Assembly: GCA_023212725.1 (NCBI GenBank)
Contig: JALBYF010000048.1
Coordinates: 84,951 to 148,950 of the forward strand
DNA from: Tranzscheliella williamsii
Lineage: Eukaryota > Basidiomycota > Ustilaginomycetes > Ustilaginales > Ustilaginaceae
Reading direction: 5' to 3'
DNA: 64,000 bases
Shown here: positions 50,363 through 61,181 of the stretch, in pieces
Position numbering within the stretch: position 1 is the first letter of the stretch
Layout of the letters: the number at the start of each line of letters is the position of its first letter
Notes under the pieces: model-generated
What the model saw: the letters and a program-made list of their open reading frames with translations, nothing else
Told to the model about the DNA's origin: nothing
Database searches by the model: none
Made by a program: the position numbers and the translations under genes

Positions 50363-51323
50363 CAAGTGCTAGTCTGGCTGGATCTCATTATCCCAGCCTG
50401 ATCTCTAGAGAGAGCTGCACGTATCGCGCCTCGATCCACGCCACTCACCGCTTTTGCTGCGCTTTACTGCGCGACGTGACGGAATGCATTCGCGTTCCCG
50501 ATTTCACGTCGTTGCATCGCTTTGCGAGACTTGTAAGATCGTGCCGCTGCTCATCGCGCTTGGTTGTGCTTATTACAGCCGAAGCCTCTTGCTGTCGATC
50601 CGTCTCCTACTGCGCAATGCTCAGCTAGCCAGCAACACGTTGCGACATCGTCCATCTTGACGGCGTGGCTGCCCCTAACGGCACGCTGTGCAGCATGGGC
50701 TGCCTACACTCAACCTAGGACATGCAGGTGCAGAATCCATGGGCACTCTGACTGTCAGAGCGAAACTGCTTGGCCTTGGCATGCACGCTTGACAATTAGG
50801 ACGACAGATCTCTCAACCTTTTTCGTTCCTGAACGTCGCCAAGCTCGCGTCTATTGCCGCACTCGCAGCCTGCAGTTGCTCCCACTAAGCCATGAGTGCC
50901 CGCAAGCCCTATGCTGGCCATGCCGACCTACATCTCGCCCAGTGCCTCCGGTAGCAGTAGGTCCTCCGTCCTTCGGCATCTGAACGTCGAGCTTGTCCAC
51001 TGCCCGAAATGCGTTCCGCCAAGGCTTGTTAATTGTGAAGGGTCAAAAACATTGTTAGATCGCAGATGCATTCGCGCCAGGCGTCTTTCTCGGTTTTCGG
51101 AAGTGTCAAATGCTACCTGCGCTGCAGTTCATCATAGCAAAGGCCATTCACGTTCCAACCGCCACCCCGCACTCTGAGCTCGGAACAAAGCTACAACAGC
51201 ATCTCGTCGCGACGGTTGCCCGGGCATCCGTTTCGTAAGATGAAGATCGTGACCCCGCAGTTGCCAGTTAGAACCTAACGGCATCGGATTGCCAACGCTT
51301 CGTCGCTGCCCCGACTAGCAAAC

Positions 51324-53387
51324 ATGAAGCATCGCATAGCCAAACATCTTTTGGTGGTAGGTGGTTTCGCCTTTTTCCTCACCGCCCTTTTCTACCTCGC
51401 CCATGATAGCATTCCGTCGTCATCCAGGCTTATAGGCTGGCAGGCATTTACCCATGTCGACCTGCACGCGGCGACAACCCCGGCAACGTCCAATGCTGCG
51501 GCGCACCTGCTAACCAACACCAGCGCGCAAGCAGGGGATGCCAGCAACGATATGTACGGCCCTGCTTTCCCCCTCGACCATTATGAACCTCTTCTGCCCA
51601 ACGCCGCTCCCATCACCGACCTATCCGTACATTCCTGCCTGCCCCTTTCCCGCTGTTTCCCTCCGACCACATCAGCTAAAGACGCTCTGCTCGGCAAATG
51701 GGTCCGTGTCGAGCGCAGTCTAAACCCTACAGCTCAGCAAGGTGCCTCGGCCGGAGGTATGATTGCCCACCTGTACGGGACCATCGAACAGCGATATATC
51801 TTCTACCGCCGATCTCGCAGGAAGGACGTCCCGAAGCTTGTCGATCTCCAGCTGATCGAGGAAGGGCAACCCCATCCAGATGCCAAAGAAGGCTGGCAAA
51901 AGGTCAGTACAAGTCTTCGCTCCAAGGTGATGCGCATGATGAGTGGCGAGAAGCGTCTCCATCTCTACTTTCGCACCGCCAACTCTTCCGCCCAGTCTCA
52001 GCCTCAGCTGCTCACCTCTCGCCAACACGTCACCGAAATCGACCTTGTCTATGGCGACAATCCTCCCTGGCCCGGATTTGAGCTTGCCGGCCTCATTTCG
52101 TCGCCGCATCCTTCGTTGGGTGCGGCTCAGGTCTCCCTCTCCGTCCGTCGCCAGCCTCAGCCCAAGCCTGCGCTGGAGCCCCTTCGATTCCAGCCAGATG
52201 GCACGTTCAAGATCCTCCAGCTGGCTGATTTGCACTTTTCCGTCAGTCCAGAGCCGTGCCGGGACGTCGACATGGCCGACCCGCGGTGGAGGTCGCGGGA
52301 ATGTCTCGCCAAGAATGATACACTTTCTCTCATCCACCACTGGCTCGACTCCGAGAAGCCGGATCTCGTCGTCCTTACCGGCGATCAGCTGAACGGCCAG
52401 AAAACTTCTTGGGATCCACGCAGCGTCCTGCCGCTCTACATCACGCCGCTCGTCCAGCGCAAGATCCCCTACGCCGTCATCTTTGGCAATCACGACAGCG
52501 AGGCGGGCCCGCTCAGCCGCGACCAACAGATGCATCTCATCCAGAACCTGCCTTACTCGTACAGCCTCGTTGGGCCGCAGTCCATCACGGGCTCGGGCAA
52601 CTACTATCTCAAAGTCCACAGCCCGACCAAAGACCAGACGCATCTGGCGACGCTCTGGTTCCTGGACACGGGCGCGCACGCACCCGCGAACAAGTGGAAG
52701 CCCTGGGTGCCGACCGGCTACGACTTTGTGCGCCAGGACCAAATTGAGTGGTTCAAGACCAAGTACAATGCCATCAAGGAGACGCTCTTGCCCTACCGGC
52801 CGGATGGCGGCGACGATCTCGGGCCGCAATGGAAGCCGAGGCGGGGGAGGCCGGAGCGGCTGGACCGCAAGGCGAAAGAGTGGGACGCGGGCGCCGACCA
52901 GGCGCAGAGCCCGGGGCGGCCGCCCTCGGTGGTGTTTATGCACATTCCCGTGCCGGAGGCGTTTGGGCGTGTGGACCGGGGGCGGCTGCCGGTGGTGACC
53001 GGAGGGTCGGGGACGGGTGGGGGGGAGGGCGGAGAGGGGGAGTTGGTGGTGGGCGGGCGGGGCGAGGTGCAGACGGTGGAGGGAGCGCAGTCGCAGGCGG
53101 GGATCTTTGGCGTGCTGGCGGCGCTCAACGGGGATCACGCCGCGCATGGTGGCATCCGCCTGCTCGTCCACGGCCACATGCACAACAACGCCGACTGCCG
53201 CCGCATCACCAACATCTGGATCTGCTTCGGCGGCGGCACCAGCTTCGCCGCCTACGGCCGCAAAGACCTTGCGCGCCGCGCCCGCGTGGTCCGCTTCGAA
53301 CACTGGGCCCAGTCCATCCGCACCTACCACCGCCTCGACACGGATCCCGCCCGCACCGACGAGTTCGTCCTCCCCTACGCACCCTAG
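51324..53387 (+). CDS. DCR2: Metallophosphoesterase, DCR2/SIA1-like, membrane-anchored
   Basis: Calcineurin-like phosphoesterase. In yeast Dcr2 is a phosphatase affecting START and the unfolded-protein response (Ire1 dephosphorylation). 687 residues, single exon, ATG at 51324. A type II membrane anchor (LLVVGGFAFFLTALFYLAH, about residues 9-27) puts the catalytic part in the lumen or outside. Metal-binding motifs in order: LQLADLHFS (about 298), GDQLNG (about 353), GNHDSE (about 388), MHIPVPE (about 540), GHMHNNAD (about 617). The spacing GDQLNG...GNHD is typical of this family. Between motifs 4 and 5 there is a Gly/Glu-rich low-complexity insert (about 557-580), and before motif 4 a charged one (RRGRPERLDRKAKEWD). 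Convergent with URB1, 115 bp apart. Confidence 0.9.
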   Translation: MKHRIAKHLLVVGGFAFFLTALFYLAHDSIPSSSRLIGWQAFTHVDLHAATTPATSNAAAHLLTNTSAQAGDASNDMYGPAFPLDHYEPLLPNAAPITDLSVHSCLPLSRCFPPTTSAKDALLGKWVRVERSLNPTAQQGASAGGMIAHLYGTIEQRYIFYRRSRRKDVPKLVDLQLIEEGQPHPDAKEGWQKVSTSLRSKVMRMMSGEKRLHLYFRTANSSAQSQPQLLTSRQHVTEIDLVYGDNPPWPGFELAGLISSPHPSLGAAQVSLSVRRQPQPKPALEPLRFQPDGTFKILQLADLHFSVSPEPCRDVDMADPRWRSRECLAKNDTLSLIHHWLDSEKPDLVVLTGDQLNGQKTSWDPRSVLPLYITPLVQRKIPYAVIFGNHDSEAGPLSRDQQMHLIQNLPYSYSLVGPQSITGSGNYYLKVHSPTKDQTHLATLWFLDTGAHAPANKWKPWVPTGYDFVRQDQIEWFKTKYNAIKETLLPYRPDGGDDLGPQWKPRRGRPERLDRKAKEWDAGADQAQSPGRPPSVVFMHIPVPEAFGRVDRGRLPVVTGGSGTGGGEGGEGELVVGGRGEVQTVEGAQSQAGIFGVLAALNGDHAAHGGIRLLVHGHMHNNADCRRITNIWICFGGGTSFAAYGRKDLARRARVVRFEHWAQSIRTYHRLDTDPARTDEFVLPYAP

Positions 53388-53502
53388 CCCTCCCTGCCTC
53401 GCCTGTCCTTCCCGCGCCTTGCCGTCGCGATCGACCCTGCTGAAAAGATCAATGTATTGCCACTAGGAAAGTGTGTGTGTGTTCAGTGTAGATGCCGCGG
53501 GG

Positions 53503-56500
53503 CTAAGTCTGGGAGGGGGAGTGGAGGGAAGCAAGGAGCAGGGCCTGGGTTTCGGGGTCGAAGGGGGCGCAGAGCGCGGTGGAGATGCGGAGGAGGGGGG
53601 AGAGGCGGGGGTTAGAGGGGGCTAGGTGGGCGAGGCCGAGGAGGGAGTGGTGGAGGCGGAGGCAGGCGCGGCGGGCGTCGATGTGGGCGGTGGGTGTAGC
53701 CGCGGCGAGGGTTGGAGGGGCGAGGCGGGTGAGGAGGGCGGCGGCGTCGACGAGGTGGGGTGCGAGGAGGGCGTGAGGGAGTGGCGGGTCAGCGGGTTGG
53801 AGGGCATGCCAGACGAGTGCGTCGAGGGTGGCGGCGGCGGCGTAGACGGAGGGGAGGAGTGCGTCGGGGAGCACGAGGCCGGCGGTGTGGGCGGCGACGA
53901 GCGCGCGCAGCGTTGTGCGGACGATGGCCACGACGGTCGCGCGCCACGCACCCTCGGTGGCGCGGTCGAGGCGCGCCAGACTCGCAGCGCCCACCAGCTC
54001 GGCCACCAGCACCAGCCATGTACTCCGCGGCGCCCCCGCCCCGACCCCCGTCGCCGCAAGCGACACCACCCCCTCCCGCACCAGCTGCTGCCAGACCCAG
54101 GTCAGCAACCCGCGCCGCGTAATCAGCTCGGTCGCAACATCCTTATCCCGCGCCAGCCAGCTCGTCGTGTCCTCGACCAGCGCGCAGACCGTCGCCTCCT
54201 CGGCCGCCGCCACCGCACCTGCCCCGCTCGACCCGCGCCCGTACGGCTCGCAGGCCCCATACAGCGACGCCAGCAGCTCCCACGTATGTCGCCGCTTGAA
54301 GATCTTCCAGTCACTCCGCCCGCCAGAGCGCGCCACGTCGCGAAGGAAGCGCAGCATCCACACGCGCTCCTGCCGGAACCGGTCCGACGCGCTGAAGAGG
54401 AGGTTGTACAGCAGCGGCACATCGCCCACGTCCAGCTCCGGCCGCTGCAGCATAAAGTGCGATATGCTCGGGTAGACCAGCGACGAAGGACTCGCCACCG
54501 CCCGCAAGCTGTGCGCAACAAAGAGCGTAGTCGTCGCCGGCAGATACGGCGCAGTGAGTGTGTCGCTGCTGCGATCCTCCTCGATGCCAGTGCTGGAGAC
54601 AACGGCATCCCGGAGCAGATCCAGAATCATCAGGATATGATCTTTCTCCTGAAAGTTGGCCTCCTGAACCGCTGCGTGGCAGCTACAGAGCAACGCCCAG
54701 CTCGCTTGGCGCATGTCCACGCAGCGCGAAGACAGGCCGCAGACAACCAAACCGGGGACATTGGTGCTTAGCACCGCGAGCCATTCGAGGCCGGTCAGCT
54801 TCTGCTCTGCCATAACGCCGACGAGGAGCGACGCCAAGAACACGGGATCGTACCGCTGCTGCGGCTCCGCATGCTTGCCGTACACCTGTCCTGGTAGCGT
54901 TCGCCGGAGGCCCTCAGCGCCGTAACCATAGATGGTGGATATCCTGAGAGGGATGCATCGCGGATACTCGCTACACGTACTGAAGACGACGTTAGCGTCG
55001 AGCGAACGGAGCGCGTCCATCATAGTCCCCCTCGCCTGGAGGGAGTCGCTGCTGCTGCCAGCCTTGCAGGATGGAAGCGTCCACCCACGGACAAGCGCCG
55101 CGAAGGAATGGCCGCACTCCTCCTCAAACAGGCGGAAGAGGCAAAGCAAGCGCCTGTCTGAACGGGAAAGGCTGGCGCCGTAAGTCGCCATAAGCTTCGA
55201 CAGCAGCGCCGGCTGCAGCAGCTCCTTGCAATTTTTGCTGGCGATCGTCCAGATCAACTCAACGAGCGTTTCTTTGAGCTGCGATTGCTGCTGGACATCC
55301 TCGGCGTCTTGCATACCGTCTCCATCGATGTCGCTAGCTGCGTTCTCTTTTGCGTCGTTGCTGCCCATGCTTCCAAGTGGGTTTAAAACCGTTGCGCTGC
55401 TTCTCATCACGGCGATGAACTCGGAATGCGCCGAAATGGCACCGAGGTAGCGTGAGAGCTGGTCAACATCGAACTCGGTATGCGTGCAGAGTGTGACAAC
55501 CAGACTTGTCTGCTCCAAGGCCAATAGACGGTTCTTGATGGCCGCCTGAACAACGGGATCGACAAAGTGCGCTTTGAAGCGCACCTGCAGTTTGCTTGAA
55601 GAAAGCTGCTTGAGCGTTGCGCTGAAAATACCGATCACCTGTACGAGACCTTCGTCGTCGTTTGTATCTTCGGCAAAGCGCCTGACAAGCCACAGAAGGC
55701 CTTGATCCATCAAAGCTTGCGCGATTTCTTCCATCCTGGGAAGGCTGGACTGCCGGAGGACAAGCTGATACACCAAGTCGACAGTCGGTTTGGAGAATGC
55801 TTCTCGCGGCGTAGAACTGGATAGGTGTGCAAGGAGCTTGACGCTGATTGTCTCGCGCAGCTCCGGCCATGTGAACTTCTCCGCGCATTGCAGCGCCAGA
55901 ACAACACATGAGACAAGCGGCACGGACGCAGCCTCGTGTGGCTGTGGCTCGGCTGTGGACACGCGGGATACTTCTGCAAAGACGCTGTCCAAACCAGCTA
56001 CAGCCAGTGCGGTAGCGCCGCGCTGTGACCATACATGTGTGTCGAGCGAAACCGTGCCGTCGGCCTGGCTTGTGGCATGTTGCAACAGATACATCAATAG
56101 GGCCTGCGTCGTATGAGGGAGCGCCTGGACGACACGAGCGCTGTTCGCCGCATCACCTTGCATGTACTCGAGCAGACCGGAACAGACAGCCTTTCCGCTG
56201 CCGCTAGGCGAAGTCACCAAAGCGAACAGCGCTCCATCCTTTGAGGCATCCCAATAGTCGAAATCGAAGAGAGCTTGCCAGTCCGACTGCAGATATTCGT
56301 CCAGAGCAACCGGACTGGTGCTGAGGTTGTGCGAAAACAGAATACTGATCAAGCCAAAAGCCATGCTTTTGACACTAGGATCCCTGGCATTTGATCCGAC
56401 AAGGCTCATCAACGATCGGAAGTGGCTCAGCACCCTACCCTGAAGCTCCACGGAATCGGGGAACAAGGCCAGGATCACGTGAATCGTCTCCAGGGTGGGG

Positions 56501-59500
56501 AGACTTTGATGAGCATCACTGACCTCCATGACGTCCATTATCTTGTCGATAGCATCAGAAGCTGTTGCTGCGTCCATAAACGGAGCAAGTGTAGACAAGG
56601 CCGCTAGACGGTTATGCTGAGTGGAAGAGTCCTCAGCAGCCGTCGACAGCAGGCCGGTAATGATGGGCTTCATCAGCCGACGATCATCCTCGCGCGAAGC
56701 ATCCAGATGGTCAGCGGCGAGAACACAGATATGGAGCAGGAAGCTTGATGCGATCCGGCTGGCATGCGCCTGTGCTGCGACCGGCGGCGCCACTTCAGAG
56801 AACAGATAGCGCTGAAACTCGCGCGTTTCGACATTGCCGGAAGCGGCTACAGCATCTAACAGCGAAGTGAGCTGTTCGGCACCGCCTCTAGGCTTCGATG
56901 TGGCGGCTTCCCTGCCGATACGACTCACAGCGACCCAGACAGCCAGCCGACTTTGAGCAACGCTTGACCAAGGGACCAGCGCATCATCTGAGAGGCTGTT
57001 ATCTTCCTCGGTGGACATGAACTTGTCTTCACCGCCAGCGCTCGCCCTCTGCCCCCTAGCTAGGTGAAGTATAGGTATACTGCCTGCTTTGACAATATCC
57101 GTTTCGGCAAAGACGGCGCTGAGATTCTCCGTGGTCGGGTCGAGTTCGTGCAGGAGTTCGCCCGCAGAAGCCCACCCTTTCGAACGGAGATCCTGCACCG
57201 ATTCGTACAGGTTCCTGACTTGATCGGTCGACAAGGGACGAACAGCAGATCGCAGTGCCGTCCTCAACGTTTCGCTAGTAGATGTCGCACCTGCAGAAAG
57301 CAAACGGCCGAGGCGTCAGTAGGGTCCAAAAAAAGCATCCTGTCCCAAGCGGATAAGTCGATTGCTTCGAGCACGACGGTCATGACGCCCCCTACGAGAG
57401 GGTTACGCCTTCAGGTTTATCGTCAAGCTCTGCACTCAGCAATCAAGCCAAGAGAGAGGACTTCGGTGTAGCGGTTCTGATAATGAGAAATTCTAATCTT
57501 TCCGACACATGCTCGGAGCGTTCGATAGCGTTGGGACGGGGAAGGTTCCGGCGCAAACTTACTCTGGAAAAGGTTCTCACCAGCCTTGCCGTTCAGTGAT
57601 GACCTTGCGGCCGCTCCGGGCATTTCTGAAATTGATGTCATCTTGGAGGCCACCACCGCGGCGGAGAAGGCGTAGGGCTCGTACATGGAGTTGGAGACAA
57701 TGCTGGACCGAATGTCCTCTGCCATTGCTGCTAACGGAGAGGTGTTCAGGGTGTATGCTGCCAAGACGGGCAACAATCGACCAAAGAATGCAAGCAGCGA
57801 ACCGACGCTGTCCGACTCGATGCTGAAAAGACCTTTCTGAGTGCGGATGGAGAACTGCTCGAAAGCAGCCATCAGCAACGGCGAGGCTAGCGAATGGTCA
57901 GAGACGTACGTGAGGCGGCCGTTTAGCCCATCAAGCGTTTGTGTTGTGAGGTGCTTCGAGAAGAATTGTCGACCAGCTTCTATGTAGCGATACGGTGTTT
58001 TGATGCATCGGAGTATGCACTCGTCGAGGAAGGCGGCTACGTTGGCCTGTTCTGTGCTAGTATGGAACCCGTGTGCCGAGGCGTCGGCGGAATTCGAGTG
58101 CCGCGCAGCTCGTTGTGCGTCTCCGCTCTCGTTCCTGTTGCCCTTGGCGTCGGCCCGGGGCAGACTGCTTATCCAAGCGTCTAGCTCCAGCGGACTGTGT
58201 TCGAAGAGCGAGGTCTTCGCCAGCAGCTTGTGGAAGAGACTGTTGCAAGCATGTCTGACCTGCTCAAGCGTGGTTGACATATGCACTGACATAAGCAAGC
58301 CCAAATAGCTGAGGTTGGCACCGCCGGAAGCGGACACGCTTGCTTTGGCAGTCCAGTCGAAGGCAGTCTCCGATGAGTGAGTGAGGATGCGCAGGGTATG
58401 GACCTGGCACAAGGCTTGGAGGTTGAGCGACTCCGAATCCTCTTCCTCCTCATCGGGCGACTCGGTTGGTGCGGCCGCGGGAGCAGCATGCATGAAGGAG
58501 TTGGTAAGAAGTTTGCCAGCGTTGAACCGTACGTCGAATGCTGAAGACGGAACGGCCAGATAATAAAGCGAAAGCAGACGGAGGGCAACTTCTGTGGAAA
58601 GGACGTTGTGAGAAGGTTCGGAGAGCGGGGCCATTGAGACACTGTCCTCGGTATCGACCGTGGATGCTCTGCCACGCGGAGCCGCCGAGCCAGTGGCAAG
58701 TTGCAGGATCTGGATGATGACTGAAATGTCGGGTATCCTCTTACGAGCTTCGATCTCAAGCGCCTGAAGCCTGGTGCGCCATGGCCCCTCGCTGCCTTCG
58801 TCAAGCTCGGTGATCGCTTCCTCACAAGCAGACCGGAACTTCGCCATACGATCTAAGCAACGGCAAAGGAGCACGCAGCTTGAGTATCTGACCAGCTTAT
58901 CAGTGTGACTTATCCCTTGAGAGAAGAGGTATCGATGGAACGGGCCTGGGAGCAGATTTGCGAGGATCGTCGCCATTGGTGGCGGATCCGCAGCGTATAG
59001 ATCATCTTTGTGAGATGAAACTGCTTCGGCTAGGTTAGCCTCGAGATGCTCGACCTTGGAAGTGCGGAATGAAGGCAGCGGCAGACCTACCACTCTTCCG
59101 AAGAAAGCGATGTTGCAAAGCCAACGAGAACTCGGTCTGGGATCGACGGTAAGACCGCCGCAAGAGCTTTCCAGATACTGGCCTACCAGTTCTGGACATG
59201 CTTGCAAGATGCTGAGAGCAAGCTCTTGTTGTCGAAGGTCCTCTGCCACTGCAAGCTGGCGGAGGACACCGGAAAGCACCTTGTTGTAGATGGATCCGCC
59301 GTGGTGGCCCTTCTTCGTGCGATCCATGACTGGCCCATCCGCATCGACGTCCGCATCAACACTGGGTAAGGTAGTGTCGAGACTGGTCTCCAGACTGGGA
59401 TCGTTGTTCTCTCGTGCAGATTTGCGGGGATACCAGCCGCGGTCAGGATAGCAAATGCCAAACCCGGGATTTGTGCAAATACTGAGTAAGAAGTGGTGTG

Positions 59501-60692
59501 CAAGTTCAGCAACAGAGGGGTTCTCATCTGCCTGAGAATCAGCATAAATGAGAACGTGATCGTTTTCTCTTGGGTAAAGTTTGACGACACACTCGCAAGC
59601 CCACTCGTTCCAGAACTCGACCTTCTTGCTCCTCGGTATCTTGTCGTCCTTAGTGAGATCTTCGTGGAGGTGGACGAGGATGACTTGAACTACATCAGCG
59701 GAATCCTGAGCAAGGCCCTTTAGCATAGCTGGAAGGAAATTGGCGCCCAGATCCAGCAGACGGAGCTTGAGCGTGGAAGAATAGGTCTGGGTGAGGAAAG
59801 ACAGAAGGAAGAGAATGTAGAGAGTGCGGAGGTCGGGCCGTCTGAGCGAAGCATCGGCTGGCTTTGCGTCTTGCTTGCGTGCATTCTTATTGCGCTGCGT
59901 CCTCCTCCTCATATTGAAGATTTGAGGCAGGACCTTCATCCCCCAGTTAAAGGAGTCGAAGACCTTGGTAGCGTACCGGCCCCTGGCAAACGTGGTGACC
60001 TCTCTCAGCAGGACAAGAGCAGCGAGCGCTGCGACATCAGACCCTTTGCTGTGGGCATCTTTGGTCTTGCCAGTGGCAAACTTGGCGCCGCCTAGATTGG
60101 AGATATAGGTCTGTAGCATGGTGAACCACGGCTCATTGGGCGAAAGCAAACGATCGATGATGCTGTCACCCAAAGCCTGCGTAGGGTAATGGACGGAAAG
60201 CAGCGCGAGCGACTGAGCCAGCGAAAAGATGGGCAGATGCAATAAGGTGGACATATTCTGACGATCAGCGAGCTCCCAGGTGGAGAAGAGTGTTTTGGCA
60301 GCCGACGAGGCGTGTGCTGAGTTAGAGGCTTCTGACTCGCATAGCTGGCAATACTCTCGAACGACCTCAATGCGCTTGTCGCCTACTGGGATGAGAGAGC
60401 GCTCCGTGTTCTCGGCAAAGGAGAGAGTGATTTGAGCTCTGAAGCGCGACAACAGATGCCGAAGGAGGTCAGCAGAAGGTGTTTGAAGGGCCTGGAAAAC
60501 CTCGGCGCCGGACGAGAAGGGAACGAGGTTGTTTTCGCGTGGTTGCGGGGCGGCAGAAGGTTTCTCCGCCTTGCTGTGCACATCCTCGAAGGGACCAGCA
60601 GCGCTGAGCTGCTCATCCGCACTCGCTTCGGCGCTGCTGTGATCAGAAGCAGCAGGTGCGTTGGACGCTGCCCTCTTGCGTTTGTCGACCAT
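53503..60692 (-). CDS. URB1: Pre-60S assembly scaffold URB1/NPA1
   Basis: Very large nucleolar helical-repeat protein of the early pre-60S Npa1 complex (with Npa2, Dbp6, Nop8, Rsa3). Exon 1 is 60692-57563, exon 2 is 57290-53503, intron 57291-57562 (GTAAGT...CTGCAG, 272 bp). The join is in frame (CAG-A|GT-GCG) and gives 2305 residues, close to animal URB1. The ATG at 60692-60690 sits in GACCATGG orientation context, followed by a basic start (MVDKRKRAAS). The N-terminal Npa1 domain covers about 60-520 (LRTLYILFLLSFLTQTYSST, LRLLDLGANFLPAMLKGLAQD). The C-terminal NopRA1-type region includes LRISTIYGYGAEGLRRTLPG and QRYDPVFLASLLVGVMAEQ. The intron stays open in frame for about 45 codons to a stop at 57423, so retention would give an N-terminal half protein. 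Confidence 0.9.
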
Positions 60693-61181
60693 GGCTGCGA
60701 CGTCTGCACCCTCAGCGTAAGACAGCTGATCTCTGTCCCGTCGAAAAAGCTGTAGGATGGAAGAGGAAGGCAAAGTTGCTTGGCGTCTCTTTGCATTCAA
60801 GAAGAAAGTTGTCTGTGCCTTACCTTGGCAACTTTTTTCTCTGCTCGCTGCTCGGCCAAAAAAACCTCGCCTCTGAAGACCGTATGCTCAACCAGAAAAA
60901 TCTTGAAATATCCGGCAGAAAAAAGCTTCGAAAAAAGGCAGATCAAATTGCGATTAAAGGATCCTGCAGGTGGAGAATCCTCGGCGACGGTGACTTTTTT
61001 TCGAGGTGACTGTGGAGAAGGCAACCTACCTTCCGGGATGCCTGATGGATGACTCGTTCCTATCGCGACCTAAAGAAGCAGCACTGCAAAACTAGCAGAC
61101 ACTATCTTGCTGTAACACCCGAGTCAGCCGCAGCACCCGACTAGGCATTCTGCTCAGCTACGTGCTGCCGGGTCGAGAGCC
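60693..61181. promoter_or_regulatory. Bidirectional promoter region URB1 / THI20-like
   Basis: 489 bp between divergent starts. Several A- and T-runs (near 60830-60840, 60859-60866, 60920-60945, 60996-61003) make it the most A+T-rich promoter here. No TPP riboswitch core (CTGAGA plus its conserved partner loop) was seen before the thiamine gene. Confidence 0.4.

Larger units (their letters stand above)
49316..51323. other. Divergent intergenic region, GMC gene / DCR2-like gene
   Basis: 2 kb. It contains two local tandem repeats (49889-49936 and 50300-50362). ORFs on both strands in 49457-50290 have biased composition and no domain. No RNA gene was recognised. Confidence 0.5.

Noticed and set aside
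51720..53330. 536-codon minus-strand ORF across the DCR2-like gene
   Set aside because: Antisense of a conserved phosphoesterase in GC-rich DNA; composition is Arg/Ala/Leu noise without a domain.
60693..61181. TPP riboswitch before the THI20-like gene
   Set aside because: The conserved CTGAGA and partner-loop sequences are not present and there is no leader intron.
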